From positions 1 to 64,000 of the forward strand of contig CAYLXK010000015.1 of the NCBI GenBank assembly GCA_964387685.1: 64,000 nt of DNA. Direction: 5' to 3'. The notes beneath the pieces were generated by a model. It was not told the origin of the DNA, ran no database searches, and was given only the letters and a program-made list of their open reading frames with translations. Source of the DNA: Bryobacter sp964387685. Lineage in GTDB: Bacteria > Acidobacteriota > Terriglobia > Bryobacterales > Bryobacteraceae. The position numbers and the translations under genes are program-made. This document shows, piece by piece, positions 7,848 to 17,363 of the stretch (position 1 is the first letter of the stretch; every line of letters starts with the position of its first letter).

Positions 7848-8216
7848 ATGAAGCGACACAAGATGGCTTGGTTCGACGTTCCCGTCACAGATATGGCTCG
7901 CGCCAAGGCCTTTTACGAAGCCGTTGTGGCTTGGCCCGTTAAAGAGGAATACCCCGGCGTCGGCGTCTTCGACCACGATGATTCCATTACGGGCGGCTGC
8001 CTCTTCCTCAGCACGGAAGTCTCCCCTTCGCCCAGCGGCGCCCTCCTGTATTACAACGTCACGGGCCGGCACGAGGAAGCCCAAAACCTTGTCGCCCAGC
8101 ACGGTGGCACCGTTCTCACACCCAGGCACCCCATCGGCCCTTTCGGCTATCGCACGCTCGCCCTGGATTCCGAAGGCAATCGCATTGCCCTTCATAGCGA
8201 AACGGCGGTGGCCTAG
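7848..8216 (+). CDS. VOC-superfamily (glyoxalase/bleomycin-resistance-like) protein
   Basis: A 122-residue protein of the vicinal oxygen chelate fold: an N-terminal 'WFDVPVTDMARAKAFYEAVV' beta-alpha unit and a C-terminal 'RTLALDSEGNRIALHSE' strand pair with the usual Glu/His positions. An AAGGAG precedes ATG 7848 at good spacing. Such proteins bind small molecules or metals; some are dioxygenases, lyases or resistance proteins, and this one has no specific assignment. The following metallo-hydrolase gene begins one base after its stop, so the two are probably co-transcribed. Confidence 0.88.
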   Translation: MKRHKMAWFDVPVTDMARAKAFYEAVVAWPVKEEYPGVGVFDHDDSITGGCLFLSTEVSPSPSGALLYYNVTGRHEEAQNLVAQHGGTVLTPRHPIGPFGYRTLALDSEGNRIALHSETAVA

Positions 8217-8217
8217 C

Positions 8218-9237
8218 ATGACGCGCCGCCAACTCCTTTCACTGGCCGCCCTCCCGCTGGCCGCTCAGGATTACCTCTCCAGTCCCCGCCGCGCCTTTAC
8301 CGCGCCCGAGCTCAAGGACGCCCCCGACGAATGGATCGACCGCTCCTTCCGCTGGGTGAACGACATGCTCAAACAGCATCCCCCCGCACTCGAAGAACAC
8401 CCCGTCCGCCGCGCAGCCCTGATCCGCCTGGACGACATTCTGCACATCGAAAGCGCTCCGTCCAAGAAGCTCGTTCAAGCTTGGTTCCAAAGCCGCATGG
8501 ACGGCGCCGCCCGCGAGATTGCGACGGCCAAGATTACGCGCGGGGCGCGCATCTGGAAAGTCTACAACCATACCTTTTTCGTCCGCACGCCGCAGTCGGC
8601 CTTCGTTTTCGACCTGGTCCCCGGCCAACCCCGCAATGAAGCCATGTCGATGAGCAAAGACACCCTGACCAGCCTGGTCAGCTCCGCCGAGGCCCTCTTC
8701 ATCAGCCACTACCACGACGACCACGCCAACCCCCTCGTCGGCGAGCTCTTCTTCGCGCAATCCAAACCCGTCTACGGCCCGTCGGACATCTGGCGCGGCC
8801 ACCCGGAACTGGTTAAGAAACTCACCGTCCCCGAACGCAGTGCCTCCAAGGTCCAAGACGCCGGCAAGTTCAAGCTGGTGGCCTTTCCCGGCCACCAGGG
8901 TGAACCCATCACGAATAACTGCAATCTCGTCCGGACGCCCGAAGGCCTTACCTTTATGCAGATGGGCGATCAATCCAATGACGGAGACTTCCAGTGGATC
9001 GACCAGGTCGCCAAGGCCCACAAAGTCGACGTGCTGATGCCCAATTGCTGGACTCCTGAGCCCTTGCGGATGGTCAAGGGCATTGCTCCCAAGCTGGTTC
9101 TTCCCGGCCACGAAAACGAAATGGCCCATACCGTGCCCCACCGCGAGGATTGGACGCAGACCTATAATCGCTTCCATGGCGCCTCGGCCCCGGTGGTCGC
9201 CCTGGCTTGGGGCGAATCGATCGACTTCGGCGCCTAG
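8218..9237 (+). CDS. Exported metallo-beta-lactamase-fold hydrolase
   Basis: A 339-residue protein. ATG 8218 gives MTRRQLLSLAALPLAAQ, a twin-arginine-like leader; an open frame extending upstream from 7924 overlaps the VOC gene and is rejected as a start. The metal motif H-Y-H-D-D-H lies at 164-169, and 'VAFPGHQGEP' and 'LPGHENEM' supply later histidines. This is the broad UlaG-like part of the MBL-fold superfamily. The first 110 residues are an uncharacterised helical extension. It probably acts in the periplasm; the substrate is unknown. It follows the VOC gene by one base. Confidence 0.87.
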   Translation: MTRRQLLSLAALPLAAQDYLSSPRRAFTAPELKDAPDEWIDRSFRWVNDMLKQHPPALEEHPVRRAALIRLDDILHIESAPSKKLVQAWFQSRMDGAAREIATAKITRGARIWKVYNHTFFVRTPQSAFVFDLVPGQPRNEAMSMSKDTLTSLVSSAEALFISHYHDDHANPLVGELFFAQSKPVYGPSDIWRGHPELVKKLTVPERSASKVQDAGKFKLVAFPGHQGEPITNNCNLVRTPEGLTFMQMGDQSNDGDFQWIDQVAKAHKVDVLMPNCWTPEPLRMVKGIAPKLVLPGHENEMAHTVPHREDWTQTYNRFHGASAPVVALAWGESIDFGA

Positions 9238-9275
9238 CTCCTCACCGCTGGCCTATGGCTCAGCCTCGTTCTGGC

Positions 9276-10616
9276 TCAACGCTGCACTGGCGCCGCTTTG
9301 AAGCGCGCCACATGCGTCGCCATCACGTCTTTCAGCTTCGCCACTATCTCCGGATGCTTGGCGGCCACGTCATAACGCTCGCCCGCGTCTTCATACAGGT
9401 GATATAGCAGTGGCGGATCATGGTCGATCGCCTTCGGCTGCTTCGACGCCGGGGCCGTAGACTGGATGTGCATCTTCCAAGGCCCCAAACGCACCGCCTG
9501 CAGCGCCTCGCCAAAGTAGTAATAAAACGGCGTCTCCGGCCGAGTTTTCCCTTCGAACCACACTGGCGCCAGATCCCGGCCGTCGTACTCCCGGTCCTGC
9601 GGCAAGCTCCCGCCCGCTAGCTTTACAAAGCTGGGGAACACGTCCATCGACGTCGCCTGTTCCGCCGTTACCTGGCCCGGCTGAATCCGGCCTGGGAAGC
9701 GGGCGATAAACGGCACTCTCTGCCCGCCTTCCCACGTCGAGTGCTTCCCTTCGCGTAGCGGCCCGGACGAACCCGCCTCCTGCTCTTTCACCAGCCACGG
9801 CCCGTTATCGGACGAAAAACACACCAGCGTATTCTGGTCCAGCCCTTGCGCCTTCAGGGCCCCGAGCACCTGCCCCACGCTCCAATCCAGTTCCTCCACC
9901 ACGTCGCCGTACAGGCCTCGTTGGCTCTTGCCCCGGAACTTCTCGCTCGCAAAGAGCGGGACATGTGGGAACGTATGCGGAAAATAGAGAAAAAACGGCT
10001 TCTTCGCCTGCTTGGCCTCGCCAATAAACTGCACCGCCTCCTGCGTATAACGCGCTGTCAGCTTCGTTTGGTCCGGTTCCTCCTCTACCACTGCTCCGTC
10101 GCGCAGCAGCGGCGTGGGCGGGCCGTCGTAGTTGGGATTTGGATTCGTCTTCGGACTCATGTCGTTGGAATAGGGAATCCCAAAGTAGCGGTCAAAGCCA
10201 TGCTTGGTCGGCAGATACTGCGGCAAGTGCCCCAAATGCCATTTCCCCACACACGCCGTCCGATAGCCCCGCTGCTTAAGCGCCTCCGATAACAGCAGCT
10301 CGGTATCTTGGATGCCGCCTTTCGACCGCGGCCCCAACACGTACGGCAGGCCTACCCTTTGCGGCAAACGCCCCGTCAACAAAGCCGCCCTCGACGGCGT
10401 GCAAATAGGCGCCCCGGAATAGTATTGAGTGAAGCGCATCCCCTCCCGCGCCATACGGTCCAGGTTCGGCGTCCGGATCGTCGGATGCCCATAGCAGCCC
10501 AGGTCTCCATAGCCCAAGTCATCGGCGTAAATCATCACGAGATTAGGCGGCGAGACCGCCCCTTGGGCCAGAGCCGCCATGGAGGAAGCGGCAAGAAACT
10601 CGCGTCGCGTAGGCAT
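9276..10616 (-). CDS. Exported sulfatase, C-T-P-S-R active site
   Basis: A 446-residue sulfatase. The start at ATG 10616 yields MPTRREFLAASS, a twin-arginine leader; the frame extends 13 codons further without a signal peptide. Metal ligands start at D32-D33 ('YADDLGYGDLG'). The formylglycine cysteine is C72 in C-T-P-S-R, and 'GKWHLGH' and 'SSDNGPW' complete the site. The arrangement resembles arylsulfatase A or N-acetylgalactosamine-6-sulfatase-like enzymes. It follows the zinc-ribbon gene by 25 bp on the same strand. No formylglycine-generating enzyme or anaerobic sulfatase-maturase is encoded in the window. Confidence 0.92.
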   Translation of the reverse strand: MPTRREFLAASSMAALAQGAVSPPNLVMIYADDLGYGDLGCYGHPTIRTPNLDRMAREGMRFTQYYSGAPICTPSRAALLTGRLPQRVGLPYVLGPRSKGGIQDTELLLSEALKQRGYRTACVGKWHLGHLPQYLPTKHGFDRYFGIPYSNDMSPKTNPNPNYDGPPTPLLRDGAVVEEEPDQTKLTARYTQEAVQFIGEAKQAKKPFFLYFPHTFPHVPLFASEKFRGKSQRGLYGDVVEELDWSVGQVLGALKAQGLDQNTLVCFSSDNGPWLVKEQEAGSSGPLREGKHSTWEGGQRVPFIARFPGRIQPGQVTAEQATSMDVFPSFVKLAGGSLPQDREYDGRDLAPVWFEGKTRPETPFYYYFGEALQAVRLGPWKMHIQSTAPASKQPKAIDHDPPLLYHLYEDAGERYDVAAKHPEIVAKLKDVMATHVARFKAAPVQR

Positions 10617-10641
10617 ACGCGCTATTCGATCACAAGGAAGC

Positions 10642-11370
10642 CTAGGCGTCCACAACCCGCGTCGGATTATAGTGCATAATTCTGCGGCAGCTCTCGCAGA
10701 AAAACATCTTGTCCCGCTCTGTGCGGATCTGCTGCATCAGCGCCGGCCGCACCGTCATCAGGCATCCCGTACACATCGCCTCGGTGCACTCGGCCACCAC
10801 GATTCCGTCCTTGTGCGATTTGCGTAAGCGGTCGTAAATTTCCCGCAGCTTCTGGGGAAAGGTTGCGTGCAGCGCATTGCGCTCCCGGAAGATCTTCACG
10901 CCCTTCTTGCGGTCTTGCTCGCTAAGAGCGATCGCGCTGGCCTTCTGCTCTTCCAGCGTCCCCGCCAATTGCTCATGGGCCGCTCGGGCTTCCACCGCTT
11001 TGCTGCCCAGTTCCTCGCCCTTGGCCCTTAAGTCGGCCAGAATCCCATCGTTCTTGGCGATTTCCCGCTCGGCCCATTCAATCTCATGCTGGAAGGCCGT
11101 CACCTGATTCTGGGTCGTCGCATCCATCAATTGCTTCTTCAACCGAGCCAGCTTAGCGTTCTGCTCGTCATTGGCGCGCTCGACGCGCTGGATTTCCAGG
11201 CGGTTGGACTCCCGGCTGGCCTCGGCGCCTTCGGCGTGCAACTTCGCGGCATTCACCTGCTGCTCGAACTGCGCCACCCGCTTTGGCAGCGAGCGAATCT
11301 CTATCTCCAACTCCCGCAAGATCCTGTCCATACGCTGCAGTTCTAGGGCGAGTTCTATTTCCGATGGCAT
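10642..11370 (-). CDS. C4-type zinc-ribbon coiled-coil protein (CdsZ/DUF164-like)
   Basis: A 242-residue protein: about 170 residues of heptad-rich coiled coil, then a C-terminal zinc ribbon with cysteines in 'MCTGCLMTV' and 'FFCESCRRIMHYNP'. This is the architecture of the CdsZ-type zinc ribbon family, found in most bacteria and proposed to bind nucleic acid or act as a scaffold; its exact job is unsettled. No signal peptide is present, so it is cytoplasmic. It lies 17 bp after murJ and before a sulfatase, all on the minus strand. Family assignment is secure. Confidence 0.9.
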   Translation of the reverse strand: MPSEIELALELQRMDRILRELEIEIRSLPKRVAQFEQQVNAAKLHAEGAEASRESNRLEIQRVERANDEQNAKLARLKKQLMDATTQNQVTAFQHEIEWAEREIAKNDGILADLRAKGEELGSKAVEARAAHEQLAGTLEEQKASAIALSEQDRKKGVKIFRERNALHATFPQKLREIYDRLRKSHKDGIVVAECTEAMCTGCLMTVRPALMQQIRTERDKMFFCESCRRIMHYNPTRVVDA

Positions 11371-11387
11371 CTTAAAGTCTCCTTACC

Positions 11388-12989
11388 CTACCACGACCGA
11401 CCGCCCCCGAACAGTTTCGGAAAGCGCCGCGCCAGCGGCCCCGCAAAAGCGTCCGTCGCCAGCGCCAGTTCTTCAATCTTCATGGCTCTAGCCGCCACAT
11501 AGAAAACCGCCACCCCTACCGGAATTGCCACGGCCAGTTGCAGCAGATAGGCCCAAGAGGCGGTCGCCAGACCCACGCCCCATACCGCCAGGGCCATCAC
11601 CAGGCTCGCCGCTCCTACCCGCCCCAGGCTCTCCAGAAGCATGCGCCCGTAGAGCCCATCCACGCGCCGCCGGATCAACAAAAACAGCGCCACCGAGCTG
11701 AAAATCGCGATCCCGGAGGTCGATAGCGCAAGCCCCGAATGCCTCCATCCCAGGTAGCGCACCATCCACGTCGCCAGGCCATAGTTCACCGCCACGCTCG
11801 TGATCGACACCAACATAGGCGTCCGCGAATCCTTCAGTGCATAGAAGGCCGGCGTCAAGACCTTCAAGGCGGAATAGCCCACCAGTCCGATACAAAAACA
11901 CGACAGCGCCACTCCCGTTTGTTCCGTATCGTATTTGACAAACTTGCCGCCCTCATACACCGCGCCAATCATCGCCCGGCCCACCAGCACCAGGCCTACC
12001 GAACTCGGCACCGTCAGAAGGAACACCAAGCCCAACGAGCGAGAAAGCGTCCGCCGGAACTCGTCGATGTTACCGGCGCTCGCGCTGCGCGAAATCGCCG
12101 GTAAGGTCGCACTCGCAATCGCCACTCCAAACAAGCCTATCGGCAGTTGCATGAAGCGGAACGCATAGCCCAGCCAACTCACCGGCCCGTCGGCGCCCCG
12201 CAACGGATCCACAATCGAGGAGGCGACGCTTGAGTTCACCAGCACGTTGATTTGCGTGGCCGCGCTGCCGAGAATCGCCGGCCCCATCATCGTAAGAATT
12301 TGGCGTAGCCCGGGGTCGGAAAAATCGATGATGGGCTTAAAGCTAAAGCCGGCGCGCATCAGGGCCGGAATCTGAAAGCCTAGTTGCAGCGCCCCGCCCG
12401 CAATGACGCCCCACGCCATGCCTTCAATCGCCGAGATGCCCAGTTGCGGACCCAAAAACACACCCAGCAATACCCCAAAAGCCACGCTGCCGATGTTGAA
12501 AAAGGTGCTCGATAATGCCGGCACGGCGAACTGCTTGAGCGCGTTTAGGATGCCCATCGCCTGCGCCGCCAGCGCCACCAGCAGCAGGAAAGGGAACATG
12601 ATCGTAGTCAGATGCGCCGCCAGCGCCGCCTTCCCCGGGCTCTTGTCGAAACCTGCGGCGGCAATTGAGACCAGCCAGGGGCTGGCCAGCGCGCCCGCGG
12701 CGCAAAAGAGCCCCACCACCAAGATCAACGTCGTAGTCACCAGGTTCGCTAGCCGCGCCGCCTCTTCCCGGCTCCGGTTCTGCAGGTAATCGGTAAAGAC
12801 GGGTACGAACGCGCTGGAAAGCGCTCCCTCGGCGAAGAGGTCCCGTGTGAGGTTGGGGATTTGGAAGCCGATTCGGAAGGCGTCATAACTCATCGAGGCG
12901 CCAAAAAGGCGGCTCATCACCATCTCTCGCACCAAGCCCGACAAGCGCGAGAGCGCCACCGCAACGCTCATGATCGACGCCGAGCGCAC
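11388..12989 (-). CDS. murJ: MurJ lipid II flippase
   Basis: A 533-residue polytopic membrane protein of the MviN/MurJ family, which flips lipid-linked peptidoglycan precursor across the inner membrane. The N-terminal 'SRLSGLVREMVMSRLFGAS' and 'DAFRIGFQIPNLTRDLFAEGALSSAFVP' segments are diagnostic. About 13-14 hydrophobic helices follow, the usual number. The GTG start at 12989 is the best available; the frame continues upstream without a clear ribosome site, so the true N-terminus may be about 15 residues longer. It follows the M20 dipeptidase gene by about 50 bp. Confidence 0.93.
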   Translation of the reverse strand: MRSASIMSVAVALSRLSGLVREMVMSRLFGASMSYDAFRIGFQIPNLTRDLFAEGALSSAFVPVFTDYLQNRSREEAARLANLVTTTLILVVGLFCAAGALASPWLVSIAAAGFDKSPGKAALAAHLTTIMFPFLLLVALAAQAMGILNALKQFAVPALSSTFFNIGSVAFGVLLGVFLGPQLGISAIEGMAWGVIAGGALQLGFQIPALMRAGFSFKPIIDFSDPGLRQILTMMGPAILGSAATQINVLVNSSVASSIVDPLRGADGPVSWLGYAFRFMQLPIGLFGVAIASATLPAISRSASAGNIDEFRRTLSRSLGLVFLLTVPSSVGLVLVGRAMIGAVYEGGKFVKYDTEQTGVALSCFCIGLVGYSALKVLTPAFYALKDSRTPMLVSITSVAVNYGLATWMVRYLGWRHSGLALSTSGIAIFSSVALFLLIRRRVDGLYGRMLLESLGRVGAASLVMALAVWGVGLATASWAYLLQLAVAIPVGVAVFYVAARAMKIEELALATDAFAGPLARRFPKLFGGGRSW

Positions 12990-13039
12990 GACGCTCTTGC
13001 TTAACGCCGCGGAAGATTCGGCGCTGCTAGTCTCAGGCG

Positions 13040-14440
13040 TCAGACACTTTCTCCGTATTTATTCAGAAAATGCGCCAGTGTCTTGATGCCCAGATAGTAG
13101 TTGGCCAAACAATACTTCTCGTTTGGAGAATGCAAGCCGTCGTCCGGCAATCCAAAGCCCATCAGGATCGTGGGCATGCCCAGATGCTGGTGAAACTCGC
13201 CTACAATCGGGATCGACCCGCCGCCCCGAGTGAACACAGTTTCCTGGCCCATCATCTCCGCGAAAGCCTCCGCGGCTTTTCCGATCGCCGGATGTTTCGG
13301 GTCCACCAGAAGTCCGGGGGAATGCGAGAGCACCCGCACTTCGGTCACAATCCCGTTTGGCGTGTTTGCCGCCACGAAGTCCCGCACCAGTTGCAGCACC
13401 TTTTCAGGATCCTGATTGGGCACTAACCGCAGAGAAACCTTCGCCGTGGCCGTGGCCGGAATTACCGTCTTTGCTCCCGCGCCCGTAAAGCCCCCTGCAA
13501 TGCCGTGCACCTCCAAGGTCGGCCGGGACCATACGCGCTCGAGGACCGTCCGGTCCGGCTCGCCTGTCAACGCCGTCGCGCCCACCTCCGCTTCCCGGAA
13601 CTCGCTTTCCGAGAACGGCAGCTTGGCCCACGACGCCTTCTCCTCCGCCGCCGGCTCGTCCACGTCGTCATAAATGCCCGGGATTAAGATGCGCCCTTCG
13701 GCGTCCTTGGCCTTGGCCAGCAACTCAATCAAGCCATACACTGCGTTCGGCGCCGCGCCGCCGTAAAGCCCCGAATGCAAGTCTCGCGCCGGGCCCCGGG
13801 CCTCAATCTCCAGATACATTAACCCTCGCAAGCCGATACAGAGGGTCGGCAGTCCGGGCGCATAGAGTGCCGTATCGCTCACCAGCGCCACATCGGCTTC
13901 GAGTTTGGCTACATTCGCCGGCACGTAGGCTGAAATCGATTTGCCGCCGATTTCCTCTTCGCCCTCGATCAGGAACTTCACGTTCACGGGAAGCTTCCCC
14001 TGGACTGCCATCAAAGCCTCAATCGCCTTGATGTGCATGTAGAACTGGCCCTTATCGTCCACCGCGCCGCGGGCGTAGATGTTGCCGTCACGCAGCGTCG
14101 GTTCAAAGGGCGGCGTTACCCATAGCTCCAGCGGATCGGGCGGCTGTACATCGTAATGCCCGTAACACAGCACCGTCGGCTTGCCCTCGGCATGCAGCCA
14201 TTCGCCGTAGACGAGAGGGTGCCCCGCCGTCTCAATCATCTCGACGTTCTCGAGGCCCGCCAACCTCATTTTTTCCGCAGTCCATTCCGCCGCGCGCCGC
14301 ACCTCGATCCGGTGTTCGGGCAGAGTCGATACGCTGGGGATGCGGATAAGTTCGAACAACTCTTCTAGTAGGCGCTCCCGGTGAGCGTCAACCCAGGCGG
14401 AAACGGCGGAGGGTACGGCGGCGGACATAGCTGCGGACAT
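13040..14440 (-). CDS. M20-family dipeptidase
   Basis: A 466-residue metallopeptidase of the M20 dipeptidase (carnosinase/CNDP-like) group. Metal-binding and catalytic segments are visible: 'CYGHYDVQPPDP', 'GAVDDKGQ' and 'EGEEEIGG', with a dimerisation domain in the middle ('GLRGLMYLEIEARGPARDLHSGLYGG') and a late 'FTRGGGSIP'. ATG 14440 (MSAAMSAAV) is chosen; the open frame upstream has no family similarity. It is likely cytosolic and hydrolyses short peptides. It precedes murJ on the same strand; a functional link is not evident. Confidence 0.92.
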   Translation of the reverse strand: MSAAMSAAVPSAVSAWVDAHRERLLEELFELIRIPSVSTLPEHRIEVRRAAEWTAEKMRLAGLENVEMIETAGHPLVYGEWLHAEGKPTVLCYGHYDVQPPDPLELWVTPPFEPTLRDGNIYARGAVDDKGQFYMHIKAIEALMAVQGKLPVNVKFLIEGEEEIGGKSISAYVPANVAKLEADVALVSDTALYAPGLPTLCIGLRGLMYLEIEARGPARDLHSGLYGGAAPNAVYGLIELLAKAKDAEGRILIPGIYDDVDEPAAEEKASWAKLPFSESEFREAEVGATALTGEPDRTVLERVWSRPTLEVHGIAGGFTGAGAKTVIPATATAKVSLRLVPNQDPEKVLQLVRDFVAANTPNGIVTEVRVLSHSPGLLVDPKHPAIGKAAEAFAEMMGQETVFTRGGGSIPIVGEFHQHLGMPTILMGFGLPDDGLHSPNEKYCLANYYLGIKTLAHFLNKYGESV

Positions 14441-14546
14441 GGCGGGATTCTCCAGTGTACCTTTGCCAAAGCCTTTAGCATCGAGAGGGAGCACTCCGCT
14501 CCGCTCGCCGCCTCTCGCACTTGACGAGTGGATGCGACTTGCGCGC

Positions 14547-16829
14547 CTAGTGCGCCCGGACCACCAGCACACCGCGTTGCCGCCGGTCCGCGCCGTGGGC
14601 CAGCGCCTCGATCGTATTGGCCTTGGCGTTCACTCGGATCGGTACGTTGGCGAGGGGTTGCGGCGGTTGTCCGGGAGTGGGCGCGGGCTGCGGTACCGGC
14701 CCCGCCCAGGCCACGCCTTCCGGATTAGGCACCACTTCCAGATCGCCCGTCAGCAGGTCGTAAAGCAGTATCTGCGCGCCAGCGTTAGCCGCCAGCACCC
14801 CACGCGCCGCCAGCTTCCGCACGCCCGGCAGCACTCCTAGAAAATTCACGCTGACAAAGCCCTCCGGCGTAGGCAGCAACTTCGCCTCCGTGCGCTCTAA
14901 GTCAAATAAGACGATCCCCGCGTCTCCTGCTACCCGGTTGTTGGCCGCGCTCAGCGCCAAATTGAGCGAAGGCGCCAGGTTGAGGCCCGAGAAATTGTTC
15001 ACCCCGGCGGGCAGATCAAATCGGTATGCGGTAGCATTCACGCCGTCCAGCACATAAAGCGTATCGGCCGTGTTGCGCCGGGCGGGGTCGGTGTTCAGCC
15101 CGATCAGGAAGTCGTTCAATTCGCTGGCGCCCCCGGAGGCGTTGAGTTGCCCCGAACCCGGAAGGCTGACGGGGCTAATTTCCCTGGTTGCTAGGTCAAA
15201 GAGCAGGTAGCCGTCTGCTGGGCAGGGATTCTTAAAGCCACGCTCTTCCGTCCGGGAACCCAACAAAGCTACCCGCCGCGCCAGTTCCAGATTGAAGACC
15301 GGCAAATTGGCTACACAGGCCGTGAAGGTCCAATCCTCGGGTAATGCCAGTGCCCTTGCGTCCCCTTCGGGCGGGAAAAGGACCAGGGCGTGCTTGCCCT
15401 GCCCGTTGGCCGCCAATACGTAATAGCTGCGGGTGCCCGGGTCGGCAAAAACGGCCACCGGCAGGCGAAACGGAGTCTGGTTGGGCGCTCCCGGATTTGG
15501 AGGATTTCCGGGCGCGGCGGGTGGGGCAGGTGCTGTTAGCGGTAACCAGCCTTCCGGAAAATCCCTTTGCGTCGCTACCTCGCCCTGGGCATTCAGAACC
15601 GCAACCCTGGCCCGGCTTGGGTTATCAACCGCGTTGCCGACGGTTACTACAAACTGATTGGCCAAGGAGACCGGCGCACTGAGCAAACGGTTCAGGCCAT
15701 CGCCGAGATCGATATTCTGAAAACGGCTGACCAGATTCTGCACCACCCCAGCCACCGGAGCCGAGTCTCTTTCACTGACTTCCCCACTCTCAGCGTCCAC
15801 AACGAAGGCTTTGCCCTGACCCGTGGCAATAAATGTTCCCCCGGGCCCCGGATTCAGATTCTGCACCGGCTCCGGCAGCGCCACCGCGAGTGGAGTATCC
15901 CGCGACGCCGTGACGATCCACACCTTGTTGGAAAAGGGCGCGGGCGGTACCCCTGGGGGCGGCGCCGTGTAGGGTCCTTCGAGGGCGGCAAAGCCAGCGC
16001 CGTTGACGTTTTCTACAAAAGGCGAGAGCAACTGCGTCTGCGCGGCCGTTGGACAAGCCTCGAGGGGGGAAATGGTCGCCGCTCGCGCGTCGAGGACGAA
16101 GCTCGGGTAACACCCATCAGTCCCTCGCGCCCCAGCCGCGATTAAAAAGTGCCCGCGCGCGTCGCTGGAACGCAGGCTCCGCAGTTCCGGCGTTCCCGGA
16201 GGGAAAGCGATATAGCTGAGCTCCGTCGCGGAACCCTTCCCCAATGTCACCACGTTCGAGGAGGCGTTGGCCGCCGCCAACACGAGCGGCGTCCCCGCCC
16301 GGAAGAGCCCCCCCAATTCGATTTCAAAGACCCCTGGCTGACTGGGCGCAGGGCGTATGGCCGCAGCACTCCTAAGTCCGTCCACCAGCAATATCCCATC
16401 CTCGGCCAATCCCGTGGCCCGCAGTACGGTCTTTCCATCGCCTTCCGCAATCGCCGCGGGGCCAAAGCCCAATCCGTTGGCCGATTCAAGGCCGGGCGCC
16501 ACCGCTTGGATCTGCACCCGCGCCGGCCGCGAAGTCTGCTCGCCTTTCCGGACCACCACCACCGCCAGACCATTCGGCGTCTCCGGCGGCACCTGCGCCA
16601 GGATCTTCCCCCCCTCCGCCGACAATACCTGTGCCGCCCGATTGTTCACCAGCACCTCCACCGGCGCCGCCAAGTTCAACCCCGAAATCTCGATCAGGCC
16701 CCCGGACGAGGCGACGCTGGGGGCGGGCTGCCGGGAAAACGCATTCACTACGCCGCGCGGCGGCACCACTGGATTGGTTGGCACTTGCGCGGAAACCGCA
16801 CTGGCCAGGAGGAAAGCGAAGAAGCGCAT
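14547..16829 (-). CDS. Exported IPT/TIG-like plus beta-propeller-like surface protein
   Basis: A 760-residue protein beginning MRFFAFLLASAVSAQ, a clean signal peptide. The open frame extends far upstream of ATG 16829, but that extension lies antisense to the flagellar genes and is not coding. Residues about 35-110 resemble an IPT/TIG immunoglobulin-like domain ('GGLIEISGLNLAAPVEVLVNN'), related to the cell-surface modules abundant in Solibacter-like genomes. The rest is Gly/Pro/Ala-rich with repeated blade-like units, for example 'RVAVLNAQGEVATQRDFPEG' and 'YVLDGVNATAYRFDLPAG', suggesting a propeller. No enzyme motif was seen. It is probably an outer-surface structural or binding protein. Confidence 0.75.
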   Translation of the reverse strand: MRFFAFLLASAVSAQVPTNPVVPPRGVVNAFSRQPAPSVASSGGLIEISGLNLAAPVEVLVNNRAAQVLSAEGGKILAQVPPETPNGLAVVVVRKGEQTSRPARVQIQAVAPGLESANGLGFGPAAIAEGDGKTVLRATGLAEDGILLVDGLRSAAAIRPAPSQPGVFEIELGGLFRAGTPLVLAAANASSNVVTLGKGSATELSYIAFPPGTPELRSLRSSDARGHFLIAAGARGTDGCYPSFVLDARAATISPLEACPTAAQTQLLSPFVENVNGAGFAALEGPYTAPPPGVPPAPFSNKVWIVTASRDTPLAVALPEPVQNLNPGPGGTFIATGQGKAFVVDAESGEVSERDSAPVAGVVQNLVSRFQNIDLGDGLNRLLSAPVSLANQFVVTVGNAVDNPSRARVAVLNAQGEVATQRDFPEGWLPLTAPAPPAAPGNPPNPGAPNQTPFRLPVAVFADPGTRSYYVLAANGQGKHALVLFPPEGDARALALPEDWTFTACVANLPVFNLELARRVALLGSRTEERGFKNPCPADGYLLFDLATREISPVSLPGSGQLNASGGASELNDFLIGLNTDPARRNTADTLYVLDGVNATAYRFDLPAGVNNFSGLNLAPSLNLALSAANNRVAGDAGIVLFDLERTEAKLLPTPEGFVSVNFLGVLPGVRKLAARGVLAANAGAQILLYDLLTGDLEVVPNPEGVAWAGPVPQPAPTPGQPPQPLANVPIRVNAKANTIEALAHGADRRQRGVLVVRAH

Positions 16830-16874
16830 AACCTCATTTAACCCTTTCGCTATGCTGTTGTTGCGCCTATTTTC

Positions 16875-17297
16875 ATGCCCGCGCCCCCTGAAATTCGCTT
16901 CACCTGTCAAGCCGGCTGCACTAAATGCTGCGAGGTCAAAGGCTACGTCTACTTGACGGAAAACGACGTTATCCGCGCCGCGGCGTACCTGGGGCTCGCC
17001 CAAGCCGATTTTGAGGCGACCTACATTTACCGCACCCGCCACCAACGCCGGATCCGCAAGCCGCGCGGCAAGTCGCAATGCCCCTTTCTGGCGGGCCGGG
17101 GGTGCAGCATTCACCCCGTCAAGCCCGTGCAGTGCCGGCTCTTCCCCTTCTGGCCCGAACTCGTTGAAGACCGTCGCGCCTGGGCCCAAACCCAAAGTTG
17201 GTGTCCCGGTATCGGAGTGGGAAAGTTGATTCAAATTGGAACGGCCCTCGAGACCGCCAATGAAATGCGCGAACGGTACCCCGAAACCTATAAATAG
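16875..17297 (+). CDS. YkgJ-family cysteine-cluster protein
   Basis: A 140-residue protein with the YkgJ (zinc/iron-chelating) signature: C11, C15 and the C18-C19 pair near the N-terminus, then 'CPFLAGRGCSIHPVKPVQCRLFPFWP' cysteines spaced for a metal site. It is cytosolic. Family members are uncharacterised but often accompany flagellar genes in Deltaproteobacteria and Acidobacteriota, and flgB lies 66 bp downstream here. Its start is about 45 bp from the divergent IPT-protein start. A regulatory or metal-insertion role would be speculation. Confidence 0.85.
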   Translation: MPAPPEIRFTCQAGCTKCCEVKGYVYLTENDVIRAAAYLGLAQADFEATYIYRTRHQRRIRKPRGKSQCPFLAGRGCSIHPVKPVQCRLFPFWPELVEDRRAWAQTQSWCPGIGVGKLIQIGTALETANEMRERYPETYK

Positions 17298-17333
17298 TGG
17301 CATTTTATTGCCGCTTTGACCTATGCCAGGGGA

Positions 17334-17351
17334 TTGGCATGTGGCGTGCAT
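17334..17351 (+). promoter_or_regulatory. Candidate sigma-54 (-24/-12) promoter of the flagellar operon
   Basis: The stretch TTGGCATG-TGGC-GTGCAT carries GG at 17336-17337 and GC at 17348-17349, exactly ten bases apart, as RpoN promoters require. It differs from the consensus TGGCACG-N4-TTGCA at two positions. The predicted transcript start is near 17361. That leaves only about three bases before flgB ATG 17364, so either the transcript is nearly leaderless or flgB starts at ATG 17388. Confidence 0.55.
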
Positions 17352-17363
17352 CAGCCTCTCCGT

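Noticed and set aside
17299..17311. Second sigma-54-like element (TGGCATTTTATTGCC)
   Set aside because: GG and GC are nine bases apart instead of ten, so it would not be recognised.
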